Assembly: GCF_039602135.1 (NCBI RefSeq)
Contig: NZ_CP125942.1
Location: 372,001-436,000 of the forward strand
Length of the DNA: 64,000 bases
Source of the DNA: Glutamicibacter sp. B1
GTDB lineage: Bacteria > Actinomycetota > Actinomycetes > Actinomycetales > Micrococcaceae
Direction: 5' to 3'
Positions 18,301 through 26,628 of the stretch are shown piece after piece. A program made the translations under genes and the position numbers. The notes beneath the pieces were generated by a model that was not told where the DNA came from, did not search any database, and saw only the letters and a list, made by a program, of their open reading frames with translations. Each line of letters begins with the position of its first letter. Position 1 is the first letter of the stretch.

Positions 18301-18762
18301 ATGATTTCTATCCGCGCTGCCGTTGATGTCGATTTTCCTGAGCTGCTTGAGATCTGGCGTCGCTCAGTTGAAACAACACACGAGTTCTTAACCCCAGAAG
18401 ACATTGATGCTATCGAGCAAGATGTGGCGACGTACTTACCTCAGATGTCGGACTTACGCGTCGCCGAGAAAGACGGACAACTGGCGGGTTTTATCGCGAT
18501 TGAAAACGACACTATTGAGATGCTTTTCGTTGACGCCGTTATGCAAGGTCTGGGCATTGGTAGCGCCTTGCTTAGTGCAGTTATCGAAGGCCGACTAGCC
18601 GTACGAGTCGACGTCAATGAACAGAATCCGTCGGGACGGAAGTTTTATGCGGCAAAGGGATTCGTGAAAATAGGCCGCTCAGAAGTTGACGGAGAGGGCC
18701 GTCCGTTTCCGATCCTGCATCTACTAAAAACTCAGGGATTCGAATCAACTGATAACGAGTAG
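18301..18762 (+). CDS. GNAT-family N-acetyltransferase (YjaB-like)
   Basis: 153 aa. Acetyl-CoA-dependent N-acetyltransferase fold. The acetyl-CoA loop appears as FVDAVMQGLGIGSALLSAVIEG (the usual Q/R-x-x-G-x-G/A in slightly altered form, QGLGIG). Upstream is RRSVETTHEFLTPEDIDAIE and downstream VDVNEQNPSGRKFYAAKGF, all typical of the YjaB/YiaC-like branch. The substrate is unknown; candidates are protein N-termini or small amines. It is monocistronic and appears to be transcribed without a leader, from TAGACT 6 nt before the ATG. Confidence 0.88.
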   Translation: MISIRAAVDVDFPELLEIWRRSVETTHEFLTPEDIDAIEQDVATYLPQMSDLRVAEKDGQLAGFIAIENDTIEMLFVDAVMQGLGIGSALLSAVIEGRLAVRVDVNEQNPSGRKFYAAKGFVKIGRSEVDGEGRPFPILHLLKTQGFESTDNE

Positions 18763-19008
18763 TCTCGTGAAACTCAATAGCACTGTATGACCGTCGGTTT
18801 ACGTGGCCTCAACTCTTGGCTCTGGAAGCTTTCCACAACGCTGAATCTTCAAGCATCGAAAAACACAAGTCTTTACCGAAAACCAACTAGTAAGGTTTTC
18901 GTTCTGGAGCTGCCCTAGTCCAGGTAGCGATGGGCGTAGAGCATCAATTTTCTTGGTATTCATCTCAGCTCAAGGAAGAGTCTGATTTGGCCATGAACAC
19001 TGAACCCC

Positions 19009-20619
19009 ATGACTAATATTTCGCGTCGTAATTTGCTCACTGGTGCTCTGGGCGCCGGAGCCCTCGGTCTTGTTGGCCCCACAGGTGCAGCGCTGGCATC
19101 AAGTAGCCCGCGCCTGGTTCGTTCACGATTGGGGCTCACTAGCGGTTTTTCTATGGGAGATGTGTCCACCAACAGTGCAGTCCTCTGGGCTCGAAGCTCG
19201 GGAGAAGGACGACTGCGAGCACAGCTGCGAGCAGTTGATGAAGCAGGCCAGATCATTCGTGGGCGTGGATCTTTTGCCCGCACCCTGCGTGGTGCCCATG
19301 CTTCCGAGTCGAGTGATTTCACGGCAAAAATTAGCGCTGCGAATCTGCCAGCAGGGACACGCTTCTCGGTCAGTATCGGTTTCGAAGATGAAAACGGAAC
19401 TCTTGGTCAAACCCAGCAGGGCTGGTTCAGCACAGCTCCGTCAAACACCGGCAGGCGCAATCACGAGGCATCCCGTGCTCAAAGTTTCGTGTGGTCTGGA
19501 GATACTGCCGGGCAAGGGTGGGGCATCAACGAGGACATCGGCGGTATGCGGGCCTACGCCGCAATGCACGCCACCAACCCCGACTTCTTTGTCCATAGCG
19601 GTGACACGATCTATGCCGATGGACCAATCCTGGCCGAGGTCGAAGAGGCTGACGGTCAGATTTGGCGCAACCTGGTGACCGAAGAAGTCTCCAAAGTTGC
19701 CGAAACTTTGGATGAGTTCCGTGGACGCCATCGCTACAACATGATGGATACCAACGTACGAGCGTTGTATGCCGAAGTGCCGGTCATTGCTCAGTGGGAT
19801 GACCACGAAACACACAATAACTGGTGGCCGGGCGAGACCATCACCGATGAACGCTACACGGTGCGTGACATCAACACTTTAGCGGCTCGTGGACGCCAAG
19901 CATGGCAGGAATATCAACCTATCGCTGATCCCCGTGCGATGCGAGGTGGAAACGGCTTTGAAGCGGCGCGTGTTTACCGCAAGATCTCCCGCGGCCCGGC
20001 GTTGGACTTGTTCGCTTTGGACATGCGTACCTTTAAGTCCGAAAACACTGAAGGACTGGAATCCAAAGAAACTGCGATTTTCGGCGAAGAGCAATTGAAT
20101 TGGCTGGTTGATGGCTTAGAAAAGTCGAAGGCCACTTGGAAAGTTGTCCTCAACGACCTTCCTTTAGGAATTATCGTTCCTGATGGCAAAGCCCAAGAGT
20201 CCATTTCTAACGCTGACCATGGCGCTCCACTGGGCCGTGAGCTGGAACTGGCGCGTCTGCTCAAGGCCATCAAGGACCGCCGTATAAAGAACGTCGTCTT
20301 CTTAACAGCTGATGTGCATTATTGCGCGGCGCACCACTATTCCCCGGAACGAGCAGCCTTCACCGACTTCAATGAGTTCTGGGAATTCGTGGCCGGCCCG
20401 GTTAACGCTGGCTCATTCGGTCCCAACGAGATGGATGGGACCTTTGGGCCCCGCGTAGATTTCGCATTAGCAGGTACCGTCGCTAATCAGTCGCCACGTG
20501 ATGGAAAGAGCCAATTCTTTGGACATGTGGATCTCGACGAGCATGATCGATTCACGGTCAGCTTGCGTAATGGCTTGGGGGAGACGGTGTATTCCAAGAC
20601 CTTAGAGCCGACGAAGTAG
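19009..20619 (+). CDS. phoD: Alkaline phosphatase D (PhoD), Tat-exported
   Basis: 536 aa. The signal peptide starts MTNISRRNLLTGALGAGALG, a twin-arginine motif (SRRNLL), then a typical A-rich cleavage region; the mature enzyme works outside the membrane as a phosphodi- and monoesterase needing Fe3+/Ca2+. PhoD features are GDVSTNSAVLWAR, FVWSGDTAGQGWG, HSGDTIYADGP, AQWDDHETHNNWWPGE and FLTADVHYCAAHHY, covering the metal ligands, and the late block FWEFVAGPVNAGSFGPNE. The last codons and about 30 bp after the stop are repeated at 22.0 kb, so the natural terminator has been separated from the gene. No phosphate-control box was recognised. Confidence 0.93.
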   Translation: MTNISRRNLLTGALGAGALGLVGPTGAALASSSPRLVRSRLGLTSGFSMGDVSTNSAVLWARSSGEGRLRAQLRAVDEAGQIIRGRGSFARTLRGAHASESSDFTAKISAANLPAGTRFSVSIGFEDENGTLGQTQQGWFSTAPSNTGRRNHEASRAQSFVWSGDTAGQGWGINEDIGGMRAYAAMHATNPDFFVHSGDTIYADGPILAEVEEADGQIWRNLVTEEVSKVAETLDEFRGRHRYNMMDTNVRALYAEVPVIAQWDDHETHNNWWPGETITDERYTVRDINTLAARGRQAWQEYQPIADPRAMRGGNGFEAARVYRKISRGPALDLFALDMRTFKSENTEGLESKETAIFGEEQLNWLVDGLEKSKATWKVVLNDLPLGIIVPDGKAQESISNADHGAPLGRELELARLLKAIKDRRIKNVVFLTADVHYCAAHHYSPERAAFTDFNEFWEFVAGPVNAGSFGPNEMDGTFGPRVDFALAGTVANQSPRDGKSQFFGHVDLDEHDRFTVSLRNGLGETVYSKTLEPTK

Positions 20620-20648
20620 ACGAATTCTGAAAGACAAAAAGATCGTGC
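20570..20648 (+). repeat. 79-bp direct repeat, copy 1 (phoD 3' end)
   Basis: Covers the last codons of phoD, its stop and the left flank of a hairpin. It matches 22022-22100 with two mismatches in 79 bp by eye. After 20648 the sequence departs from copy 2, so the second hairpin arm is missing here. Confidence 0.85.
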
Positions 20649-20894
20649 CTGGGCCGCAGGAAATCGTGTCAGGATTCTAGCGGGTGTCTTTGAAAATATG
20701 AATTAAGGCATGCAACTGACGCAAGAATGTTGCTCAGTTGGATTCTGATTCAGTCTCTCTTGAGAGCGTTGGACCATCCATGTTTGTCAGGGTGAATAGT
20801 GCTGCTATGAAGGACTGGTCTCACTCAACCCTGACATGCAGGACTCCACGAAGCTGACAGGCTTTAGTATAGGTAAGTCGTCAATCGGAATCTC

Positions 20895-21308
20895 ATGGAA
20901 TACGAGCAGCAGCCTATGGCAGAAATCAAGTCAAGCAGGGTCTTATCGATGCTAGGAGGCAATTGGGGGCGGGCCATAGCGCTTACTTCTCTTGCTTTAG
21001 TGCTGGCCGCTTGTACAAACCCCGGAGTAAAGTCGACCATCTCAGTGGAGGCGGTCATGGATGTCTGCTCAGGGGATGAGTGCTTCTCTGCAACCATTCC
21101 CGCGGAACTGTCAGCGACAGTCAATGGCGAAGAAACAAAAATCCCTTCTTCGGGTGGAGGTGGGTCAATCACCCTAGACAAAGTAGGTAGTGTGCAAGTC
21201 ACAGCACGCTGGGGCACTCTTGTGAAGAAGATCGACATCTTGACGAGCGATGGCTCTACTCAAACTGTCACTATCAAATTTGATGAAACGGCGAGAGTAG
21301 CTGAATGA
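20895..21308 (+). CDS. Small lipoprotein of unknown function
   Basis: 137 aa. The signal region ends in ALTSLALVLAACTN, a clean lipobox (LAAC, Cys near residue 40), so the mature protein of about 98 residues should be lipid-anchored outside. It contains a Cys pair (DVCSGDECF), a Gly-rich turn (SSGGGGS) and alternating beta-like strands, suggesting a small beta-sandwich domain. No family was recognised. The start is uncertain: ATG 20895, ATG 20916 or ATG 20949. It lies inside the segment bracketed by the phoD-end repeats and is followed by its own hairpin terminator. Confidence 0.7.
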   Translation: MEYEQQPMAEIKSSRVLSMLGGNWGRAIALTSLALVLAACTNPGVKSTISVEAVMDVCSGDECFSATIPAELSATVNGEETKIPSSGGGGSITLDKVGSVQVTARWGTLVKKIDILTSDGSTQTVTIKFDETARVAE

Positions 21309-21312
21309 CTAA

Positions 21313-21347
21313 GAATGGCCACAGACAGGAACTGTGGCCATTCTGTT
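21313..21347 (+). terminator. Hairpin terminator after the lipoprotein gene
   Basis: Perfect 12-bp arms GAATGGCCACAG and CTGTGGCCATTC around a 7-nt loop, followed by TGTTT. It begins 4 nt after the stop codon. Confidence 0.8.
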
Positions 21348-22021
21348 TACTCGCATCTTAAGAATTATTATGGTGGCTGATTTCCTGTTCGTGGCAGAAA
21401 CCACGACAGATCTAGATGTAGACGAACGGGCTTTTGCATTGCTGGGGTTTATAGAAAAGCCCAGAGAACAACTCAGGCAAAGCATGAAAGCCCCTGAGCA
21501 TTGAGTGCACGCTTGCTAGCAGGACGGCCACTGCGTGTTGTGCGCACGAAATCCCCTTCTAGCACCCGACATTAGCTGGGCCCTTCAACCGGCTGGTAGA
21601 CAGTGTATCCATGAATCTGACGTCATGGGTCAGCGCTTTGGGAACCTTGGTTGGGCGCTTATCGCCGGTAGCCCACCAGCTCAATGGTGCCGCAAAGATT
21701 TATCTGGAAAAGGGCCAGGATCCTGAGCCTGTCACGGTGCCCGGCAAGTTGCAGGTCCATACGATCTAGGAAGGCAAGCTGGTTCTCATGTGTCTTGGTA
21801 TGAATGAACCCCGCGGTACACCCATCCGTAGACGCTCTCACTCTTGGTCGGGTACTTGCGATCCACCAGCCAAATGATGCCATCAGTAAGGTGCGCCGGT
21901 GGGCGGTGTAAAGGGCGAGCGCTATCCCGCTGTCGATGCGTGAGATCTGGACCGCGAGGGTTACAAAGCGGCCTAATCGTCTCCAGTGACGTCCCACGGT
22001 CTAGTGATCCTTTAACAAGGT
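21348..22021. other. Gene-poor segment with coding-like fragments
   Basis: About 670 bp without a recognisable full gene. On the plus strand 21611-21769 encodes 52 aa (from MNLTSWVSALGTLVG to the end LQVHTI) with codon use like a real gene, but the upstream frame is closed by a stop and no ribosome site is seen. On the minus strand, codons ending at about 21786 read IIWLVDRKYPTKSESVYGWV and look like the tail of a protein whose 5' part is cut off near the repeat junction at 22021. The segment looks like debris of a decayed insertion. Confidence 0.45.
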
Positions 22022-22100
22022 ATGGCCTGGGGGAGACGGTGTATTCCAAGACCTTAGAGCCGACGAAGTAGACGAATACTGAAAGACAAAAAGATCGTGC
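22022..22100 (+). repeat. 79-bp direct repeat, copy 2 (displaced phoD 3' end)
   Basis: Copy of the phoD end including GLGETVYSKTLEPTK in the same frame, the stop and the flank. This copy runs straight into a complete hairpin terminator, so it is likely the ancestral position of the phoD 3' end. Confidence 0.85.
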
Positions 22101-22139
22101 TTGCGACACTAGAAATCTAGTGTCGCAAGCACGATCTTT
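22090..22139. terminator. Long bidirectional terminator (lysC / former phoD end)
   Basis: A perfect 24-bp stem (AAAGATCGTGCTTGCGACAC... paired with its complement ending in ATCTTT) around a 2-nt centre. It lies just after lysC on the minus strand and directly after the displaced phoD end on the plus strand. Confidence 0.85.
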
Positions 22140-22153
22140 AGTAGAGCGAAACC

Positions 22154-23440
22154 TTAGCGGCCGGTGCCGCCGTAAACGGTGGCTTCGACTTCGGTATCCA
22201 AATCAAACGCGGTGTGGATTGCGCGTACGGCATCGTTCAGTTTGTCAGCGTCGGTGACCACCGAGATACGAATTTCGGAAGTGGAGATCATATCTACGTT
22301 CACGCCAGCGCTGTGCAGGGCTTCGAAGAAAGTGAATGAGACACCTGGATTCGAGCGCATGCCGGCACCGATGAGCGAAAGCTTACCGACTTCGTCGTTG
22401 TGCTCGATATCTTCAAAACCGATTTCGCCCTGAGCGGTGGTCAATGCGCCGAGCACGTTCTTGGTTTCGGTCATTGGCAGGGTGAAGGAGATATCGGTCT
22501 TACCCGAACCGCGGGTAGAGATGTTCTGGACAATCATGTCGATATTGGCCTGAGCGGCGGCAATAACACCGAAGATCTGGGCTGCCTTGCCAGGGATATC
22601 TGGCACGCCGATGACGGTGACCTTGGCTTCGGAGTGGTCGTGGGCGACACCTGAGATGATTGGCTGTTCCAAGGGTTCTCCCTCTTGAATTTTGATTTTG
22701 TCGTCGGGGTTCGGGAGCACCCAAGTGCCCTCGTGAGTGCTGAATGAAGAGCGCACATGCAGTGGCACGCCAAAACGGCGTGCGTATTCCACGCAGCGCA
22801 GGTGCAGGATCTTGGATCCGCTGGCGGCCATTTCCAGCATTTCTTCGCTGGTGATCTTATCGATCTTCTTAGCCGAAGCAACTACACGTGGATCAGCGGT
22901 GTAAACGCCGTCTACGTCAGTGTAAATTTCGCAGACATCGGCGCCCAAAGCAGCGGCCAACGCCACTGCGGTGGTGTCGGAACCACCACGGCCCATGGTC
23001 GTGATGTTTTTGGATTCCTTGCTCATACCCTGGAAACCAGCAACAATCGCGATGAAGCCGCGGTCAATGGCACGGCGAATACGCTGAGGGGAAACCTCCA
23101 TAATGCGCGCTTTGCCGTGGGTTGAGTCGGTGATCAGACCTGCCTGCGAACCGGTGAAAGAAGCAGCCTGTTCACCAAATTGGTCGATGGCCATGGCCAG
23201 TAGCGACATAGAGATGCGCTCTCCAGCGGAAAGCAACATGTCCATTTCTCGTGCTGGTGCATCGTCGGTGAGCTGTCCAGCCAAATCTAGAAGATCATCG
23301 GTGGTATCACCCATCGCGGAGACAACTACAACGACATCGTGGCCCTGAGATTTGGTGTCAATAATTCGACGCGCCACACGTTTGATGCCTTCGGCATCTG
23401 ATACTGACGAACCGCCAAATTTTTGAACAATTAGGCCCAT
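22154..23440 (-). CDS. lysC: Aspartate kinase
   Basis: 428 aa. Phosphorylates aspartate in the first step towards lysine, threonine, methionine and diaminopimelate. The kinase domain has MGLIVQKFGGSSVSD, AMGDTTDDLLDL, LLSAGERISMSLLAMA, IVAGFQG and MGRGGSDTTAVALAAAL; two ACT domains follow (VTVIGVPDIPGKAAQIFG and LSLIGAGMRSNPGVSFTFFEAL), which mediate feedback inhibition, typically by lysine plus threonine in actinobacteria. ATG 23440 is preferred over GTG 23446 because AGGTGGAG lies 9 nt upstream of the former. The usual partner asd is not downstream; a strong terminator follows instead. Confidence 0.97.
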   Translation of the reverse strand: MGLIVQKFGGSSVSDAEGIKRVARRIIDTKSQGHDVVVVVSAMGDTTDDLLDLAGQLTDDAPAREMDMLLSAGERISMSLLAMAIDQFGEQAASFTGSQAGLITDSTHGKARIMEVSPQRIRRAIDRGFIAIVAGFQGMSKESKNITTMGRGGSDTTAVALAAALGADVCEIYTDVDGVYTADPRVVASAKKIDKITSEEMLEMAASGSKILHLRCVEYARRFGVPLHVRSSFSTHEGTWVLPNPDDKIKIQEGEPLEQPIISGVAHDHSEAKVTVIGVPDIPGKAAQIFGVIAAAQANIDMIVQNISTRGSGKTDISFTLPMTETKNVLGALTTAQGEIGFEDIEHNDEVGKLSLIGAGMRSNPGVSFTFFEALHSAGVNVDMISTSEIRISVVTDADKLNDAVRAIHTAFDLDTEVEATVYGGTGR

Positions 23441-23612
23441 GGGCACTCACTCCACCTGTTGAAAGCTGTGTCTCGTTATTGGCGCAAAGCACAACGCGAG
23501 GCACCTACCAAATAAATATTGTGACAGCTACGGGCCAACATCTCCTACTTATGACGGTAAACATTGGTCATATTGCCTAGAAAGATTAGTGGGAGTTGTT
23601 GAAAATCACGGG

Positions 23613-24164
23613 CTATGCCTTGATTTCTGCCAAGATTTGTCGCCAAAAGCTCTTCCATTCAGACACCTGATCTGGAGTTTTAGCCTTAGTAATGTTAATG
23701 GCTATCGAGCATTTATCCACCTTAAGGCCAATGTCCACTTGGGCCTTGGTTCCGTCACTGAAACTGGCACGCCAATAACGCCAGCGTTCAGAGGCGCTGG
23801 TACGCGCTGGTTCAACAAGGGTCTGACCATTAAAAAGCTTTAGGCCGCTGACCTGTTTTTCCCAGCGGGCTAGCGCACCGTCGAGGTCTTCAGCGAGTGT
23901 CGTACTCACCGAACCTTGGAAGGTGCCATCTTGAGCTTGCCCCGGCAGGCGGCGACCAATTTGTTGCTCGTAGGCGACCGCCACCGATTGAGCCCACCAA
24001 CCTGGGTTCTCCAACGCCGGTGGCATGAACGTGAACGCGAGTTCAGCGATTTCTTTATGTGTTAGTTCGTCCGCTTTAGCGTTCTCTAATCGTGCGCTCC
24101 AGGTTTCCCACGGGGTGCCGGTGGCCTTGGCAATGGCCGAAGTGTTGCTGCTCTTAGTTCCCAT
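23613..24164 (-). CDS. Conserved protein, DUF4287-like with SRPBCC-like end
   Basis: 183 aa, soluble. The N-terminal half has the DUF4287-like pattern ATGTPWETWSARLENA, LTHKEIAELAF and NPGWWAQSVAVAYEQQIGRR. The C-terminal half (FNGQTLVEPARTSASERWRYWRA to SEWKSFWRQILAEI) resembles the end of AHSA1/SRPBCC proteins. Biochemical function is not known. It stands alone between lysC and the MarR gene, and its start is supported by TAGACT placed exactly 6 nt before the ATG. Confidence 0.75.
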   Translation of the reverse strand: MGTKSSNTSAIAKATGTPWETWSARLENAKADELTHKEIAELAFTFMPPALENPGWWAQSVAVAYEQQIGRRLPGQAQDGTFQGSVSTTLAEDLDGALARWEKQVSGLKLFNGQTLVEPARTSASERWRYWRASFSDGTKAQVDIGLKVDKCSIAINITKAKTPDQVSEWKSFWRQILAEIKA

Positions 24165-24170
24165 GATCGA

Positions 24171-24176
24171 AGTCTA
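24171..24176 (-). promoter_or_regulatory. -10 box TAGACT, probable leaderless start
   Basis: On the minus strand TAGACT is followed after 6 nt by the ATG at 24164. Same hexamer and spacing as at 18289 and 46308. Confidence 0.5.
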
Positions 24177-24204
24177 AACAACAAAGCAACTTTAGACAGG
24201 AAAC

Positions 24205-24242
24205 GGCCGGGCGGCACGGGATGATTCCCGTACCGCCCGGCC
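24205..24242 (-). terminator. Terminator of the MFS/MarR operon
   Basis: GC-rich hairpin: GGCCGGGCGG pairs with CCGCCCGGCC, extended inward by ACGGG/CCCGT. It lies 25 bp after the MarR stop. On the minus strand it is followed by GTTTCC rather than a long T run. Confidence 0.7.
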
Positions 24243-24267
24243 TATCGCACCGTAATGGAAAAACTTA

Positions 24268-24744
24268 CTAGATCGCCTGAATTTCCAGATTTAGTCGGCC
24301 TAGCAGTTCTACTAGTGTGTCCAAATCGTGGTCATCCCAATTGGTCATGCGTGCCCGAAGCTCACCACGCCACTCTTCAAAGCCGCTGTGCCACCGCTGC
24401 TTTGCATGTTCCGTGGGGAGCAAGTCGAAGGCCCTGCGGTCTTCGGCGTTGACCTCACGAACCACCAGATCAAGCTTTTCGAGCTTGGCGGTCATGCGAG
24501 AAAGTGTCGCCTTGTCGGTCAGTAGCTTCTCGCAGATTTCGGATTGTGTGATGCGACCATTGCGCAAGATGAGTCCGAGGACCGGCAAATAGGCTGGGGT
24601 CAATTGACCGTTAAGCCGATGCGCCATCTCGCGCTTGAACCGTCCGGTGACTGCCATTAAGGAAAACAGTTCTTGTTCCGCCAGTGAATAGCGGTCTGTT
24701 CGATCCTTAGTGCACTCAGAAGCATCCGTTTTGGTGATATCCAC
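24268..24744 (-). CDS. MarR-family transcriptional regulator
   Basis: 158 aa. Winged-helix repressor of the MarR family: LTPAYLPVLGLILRNGRITQSEICEKLLTDKATLSRMTAKLEKLDLVVREVNAEDRRAF contains the recognition helix and the D-R wing motif. It is co-transcribed with the MFS exporter 10 nt upstream, the common layout for a repressor that releases its operon when it binds the exported compound. GTG start at 24744 with AGGATAG upstream. Candidate operators containing TCAACTAT lie before the MFS gene, and a third before the LLM oxidoreductase at 0.2 kb. Confidence 0.92.
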   Translation of the reverse strand: MDITKTDASECTKDRTDRYSLAEQELFSLMAVTGRFKREMAHRLNGQLTPAYLPVLGLILRNGRITQSEICEKLLTDKATLSRMTAKLEKLDLVVREVNAEDRRAFDLLPTEHAKQRWHSGFEEWRGELRARMTNWDDHDLDTLVELLGRLNLEIQAI

Positions 24745-24754
24745 GTGAACTATC

Positions 24755-26455
24755 CTAGTTGTCTGCCGACTTCATCGCCGTTCTGGGCGCATGGTCGCTG
24801 ACGTTAGCTTGCTCTAGATTTGCTGCGTCAACATTTTCTTGGCCGGAAGTCGCAGCCGTGGTCTCACTTTCGGTCTCGGCTTCGATATCCTGCATGCGCT
24901 CGGTAGCGGTCTGGGTGGTCAAAACCTGGTTAGGAATGAGGCAGACAGCGATCACTACGATCAGCGACAGTGGAGCTGCGAAGGTGAACAGCGATGGTAC
25001 CGCGTCACCATAGATGGACTCGAAAATCACACGTACCGGTTCTGGCAGGGTGGAAATGGTTGGCAGGTTGCCCGAGGAGAGTACCTGAGCAACGGCCTGA
25101 CCCTTTTCACCCAGCGACCCGATAGCTTGCATCAAGTCGGCCTGGCGGTCAGCAATCATATTAGGAATGGTCGCTGCCAAGATGGCGCCTAGGCCTGCCG
25201 TACCAGCGGTACCACCCAAGGTACGGAAGAAGTTGACCGAGGATGACGCAACACCCAGTTCCTTAACATCCACGGAGTTCTGCACGACCAAGACCATGTT
25301 CTGCATGACTAGACCCATGCCGGCACCCAGGATGAACATGAACGTAGCAACCAGTGCGTAGTTGGTGTCGTAGTGAATGGTTCCCAGCAAGAACAGTCCA
25401 ATAACGATCAGTACCGAGCCGGTGACCACCAGTGGCTTCCACTTGCCGGTACGCGAGATGATCTGGCCACCGATGGTGGAGATGATCAGCAGGCCACCCA
25501 TCAGTGGGAAGGTCATCAGTCCGGCCATGGTGGCTGACGCGCCACGAGCCATGATCATGTACTGGCTTAGGAAGACCGAAGTACCGAACATCGAAACGCC
25601 GACAGCCAGCGAGGCGATCACGGCGAAAGTGAAGGTGCGGTTCTTGAACAGCGACATGCTCAACAGTGGTTCAGGAGACTTGATTTCAACCAGGATGAAG
25701 GCGGCTAGAAGAATTACTGCGCCAGCGACCATCATCAAGCTGGTGCTTGAAGCCCACTCGAATTGGGAGCCACCAAGAGACATCCAGATGAGCAGCAAGG
25801 ATACGCCACCAGAAAGCAATAGGATGCCCCAGTAGTCAATCTTCACCTTGCGCTTGGCAATGGCTGGAAGATGCAAAGTGCGCTGAATCAGAGCAACTGC
25901 TGCGATGGCAAAGGGTAGTGCGATGAAGAAGTTCCAACGCCAGTTGATGGTGTCGGTGACAAAACCACCGATCAATGGGCCACCCACGGTACCGACGGCC
26001 ATCACAGCACCAAACAGGCCCATGTACTTGCCGCGTTCACGTGGCGAGAGGAAGTCGGCCATGACGATCTGTGCCAGGGCGCCAACGCCACCGCCGGCCA
26101 GCCCCTGAACAACGCGCATGGCGATCAAGAAGCCGGTGGTCTGCGAGAATCCTGCGGCAGCGGATGCGAGCACGAAGATCGCCAGCGAAATCTGCAGCAG
26201 TAGTTTACGGTTGCCGAGGTCGGCGAGTTTGCCCCAGATCGGGGTTGAGATGGTGGTTGCCAGCAGGGTTGCGGTAACGACCCAGGTATAGGAGGTTTGG
26301 CTGCCGTGCAGATCGGAGACGATTACGGGCAGTGAACTAGATACTACGGTGTTGGCCAAGATCGAGACGAACATGCCCATGAGAATGCCGGTGAGGGCGG
26401 TGAGAATTTCACGGTGCGTCATCTTGGGCTTGGCGACCGGTGCGATTGCGGTCAT
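24755..26455 (-). CDS. MFS multidrug exporter, DHA2 (14-TM) family
   Basis: 566 aa with about 14 membrane segments. Drug:H+ antiporter-2 features: motif A GKLADLGNRKLLLQ after the second helix, SWVVTATLLATTISTP-like start of motif D1 (TYTWVVTATLL), and motif C FGAVMAVGTVGGPLIGG in helix 5. The C-terminal 60 residues are a soluble acidic tail. It should export a toxic or antibiotic compound. ATG 26455 has GGAG 5 nt upstream; the open frame to 26539 runs through the operator region and is not used. First gene of an operon with the MarR regulator. Confidence 0.93.
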   Translation of the reverse strand: MTAIAPVAKPKMTHREILTALTGILMGMFVSILANTVVSSSLPVIVSDLHGSQTSYTWVVTATLLATTISTPIWGKLADLGNRKLLLQISLAIFVLASAAAGFSQTTGFLIAMRVVQGLAGGGVGALAQIVMADFLSPRERGKYMGLFGAVMAVGTVGGPLIGGFVTDTINWRWNFFIALPFAIAAVALIQRTLHLPAIAKRKVKIDYWGILLLSGGVSLLLIWMSLGGSQFEWASSTSLMMVAGAVILLAAFILVEIKSPEPLLSMSLFKNRTFTFAVIASLAVGVSMFGTSVFLSQYMIMARGASATMAGLMTFPLMGGLLIISTIGGQIISRTGKWKPLVVTGSVLIVIGLFLLGTIHYDTNYALVATFMFILGAGMGLVMQNMVLVVQNSVDVKELGVASSSVNFFRTLGGTAGTAGLGAILAATIPNMIADRQADLMQAIGSLGEKGQAVAQVLSSGNLPTISTLPEPVRVIFESIYGDAVPSLFTFAAPLSLIVVIAVCLIPNQVLTTQTATERMQDIEAETESETTAATSGQENVDAANLEQANVSDHAPRTAMKSADN

Positions 26456-26501
26456 TAAAGCTCCAAAAATTAGGTTCAGGTCAGAACGCCTGAATGGTTG
26501 A

Positions 26502-26543
26502 TTGATATCAACTATACGCCGATAGTTGACGTTCATCAACTAT
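26502..26543. promoter_or_regulatory. Tandem MarR-type operators before the MFS gene
   Basis: Two dyads: TTGATATCAA (26502-26511), and ATAGTTGA-N6-TCAACTAT (26522-26543) with perfect 8-bp arms. Both contain TCAACTAT on the right. They sit about 50-90 bp before the MFS start codon, where a promoter is expected. Assignment to the adjacent MarR protein is an inference. Confidence 0.65.
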
Positions 26544-26570
26544 AGTGTTCCATTGCACACCGATGTATTA

Positions 26571-26617
26571 AAAAACGAGCCCCGCACCTCCCTTTGATCA
26601 GGGAAATGCGAGGCTCG
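26571..26617 (-). terminator. Terminator after recR
   Basis: CGAGCC...GGCTCG hairpin with AGGG pairing inside and a run of A on the left, which reads as a T run on the minus strand, 12 bp after the recR stop. Confidence 0.75.
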
Positions 26618-26628
26618 CTCGAAAGCGT

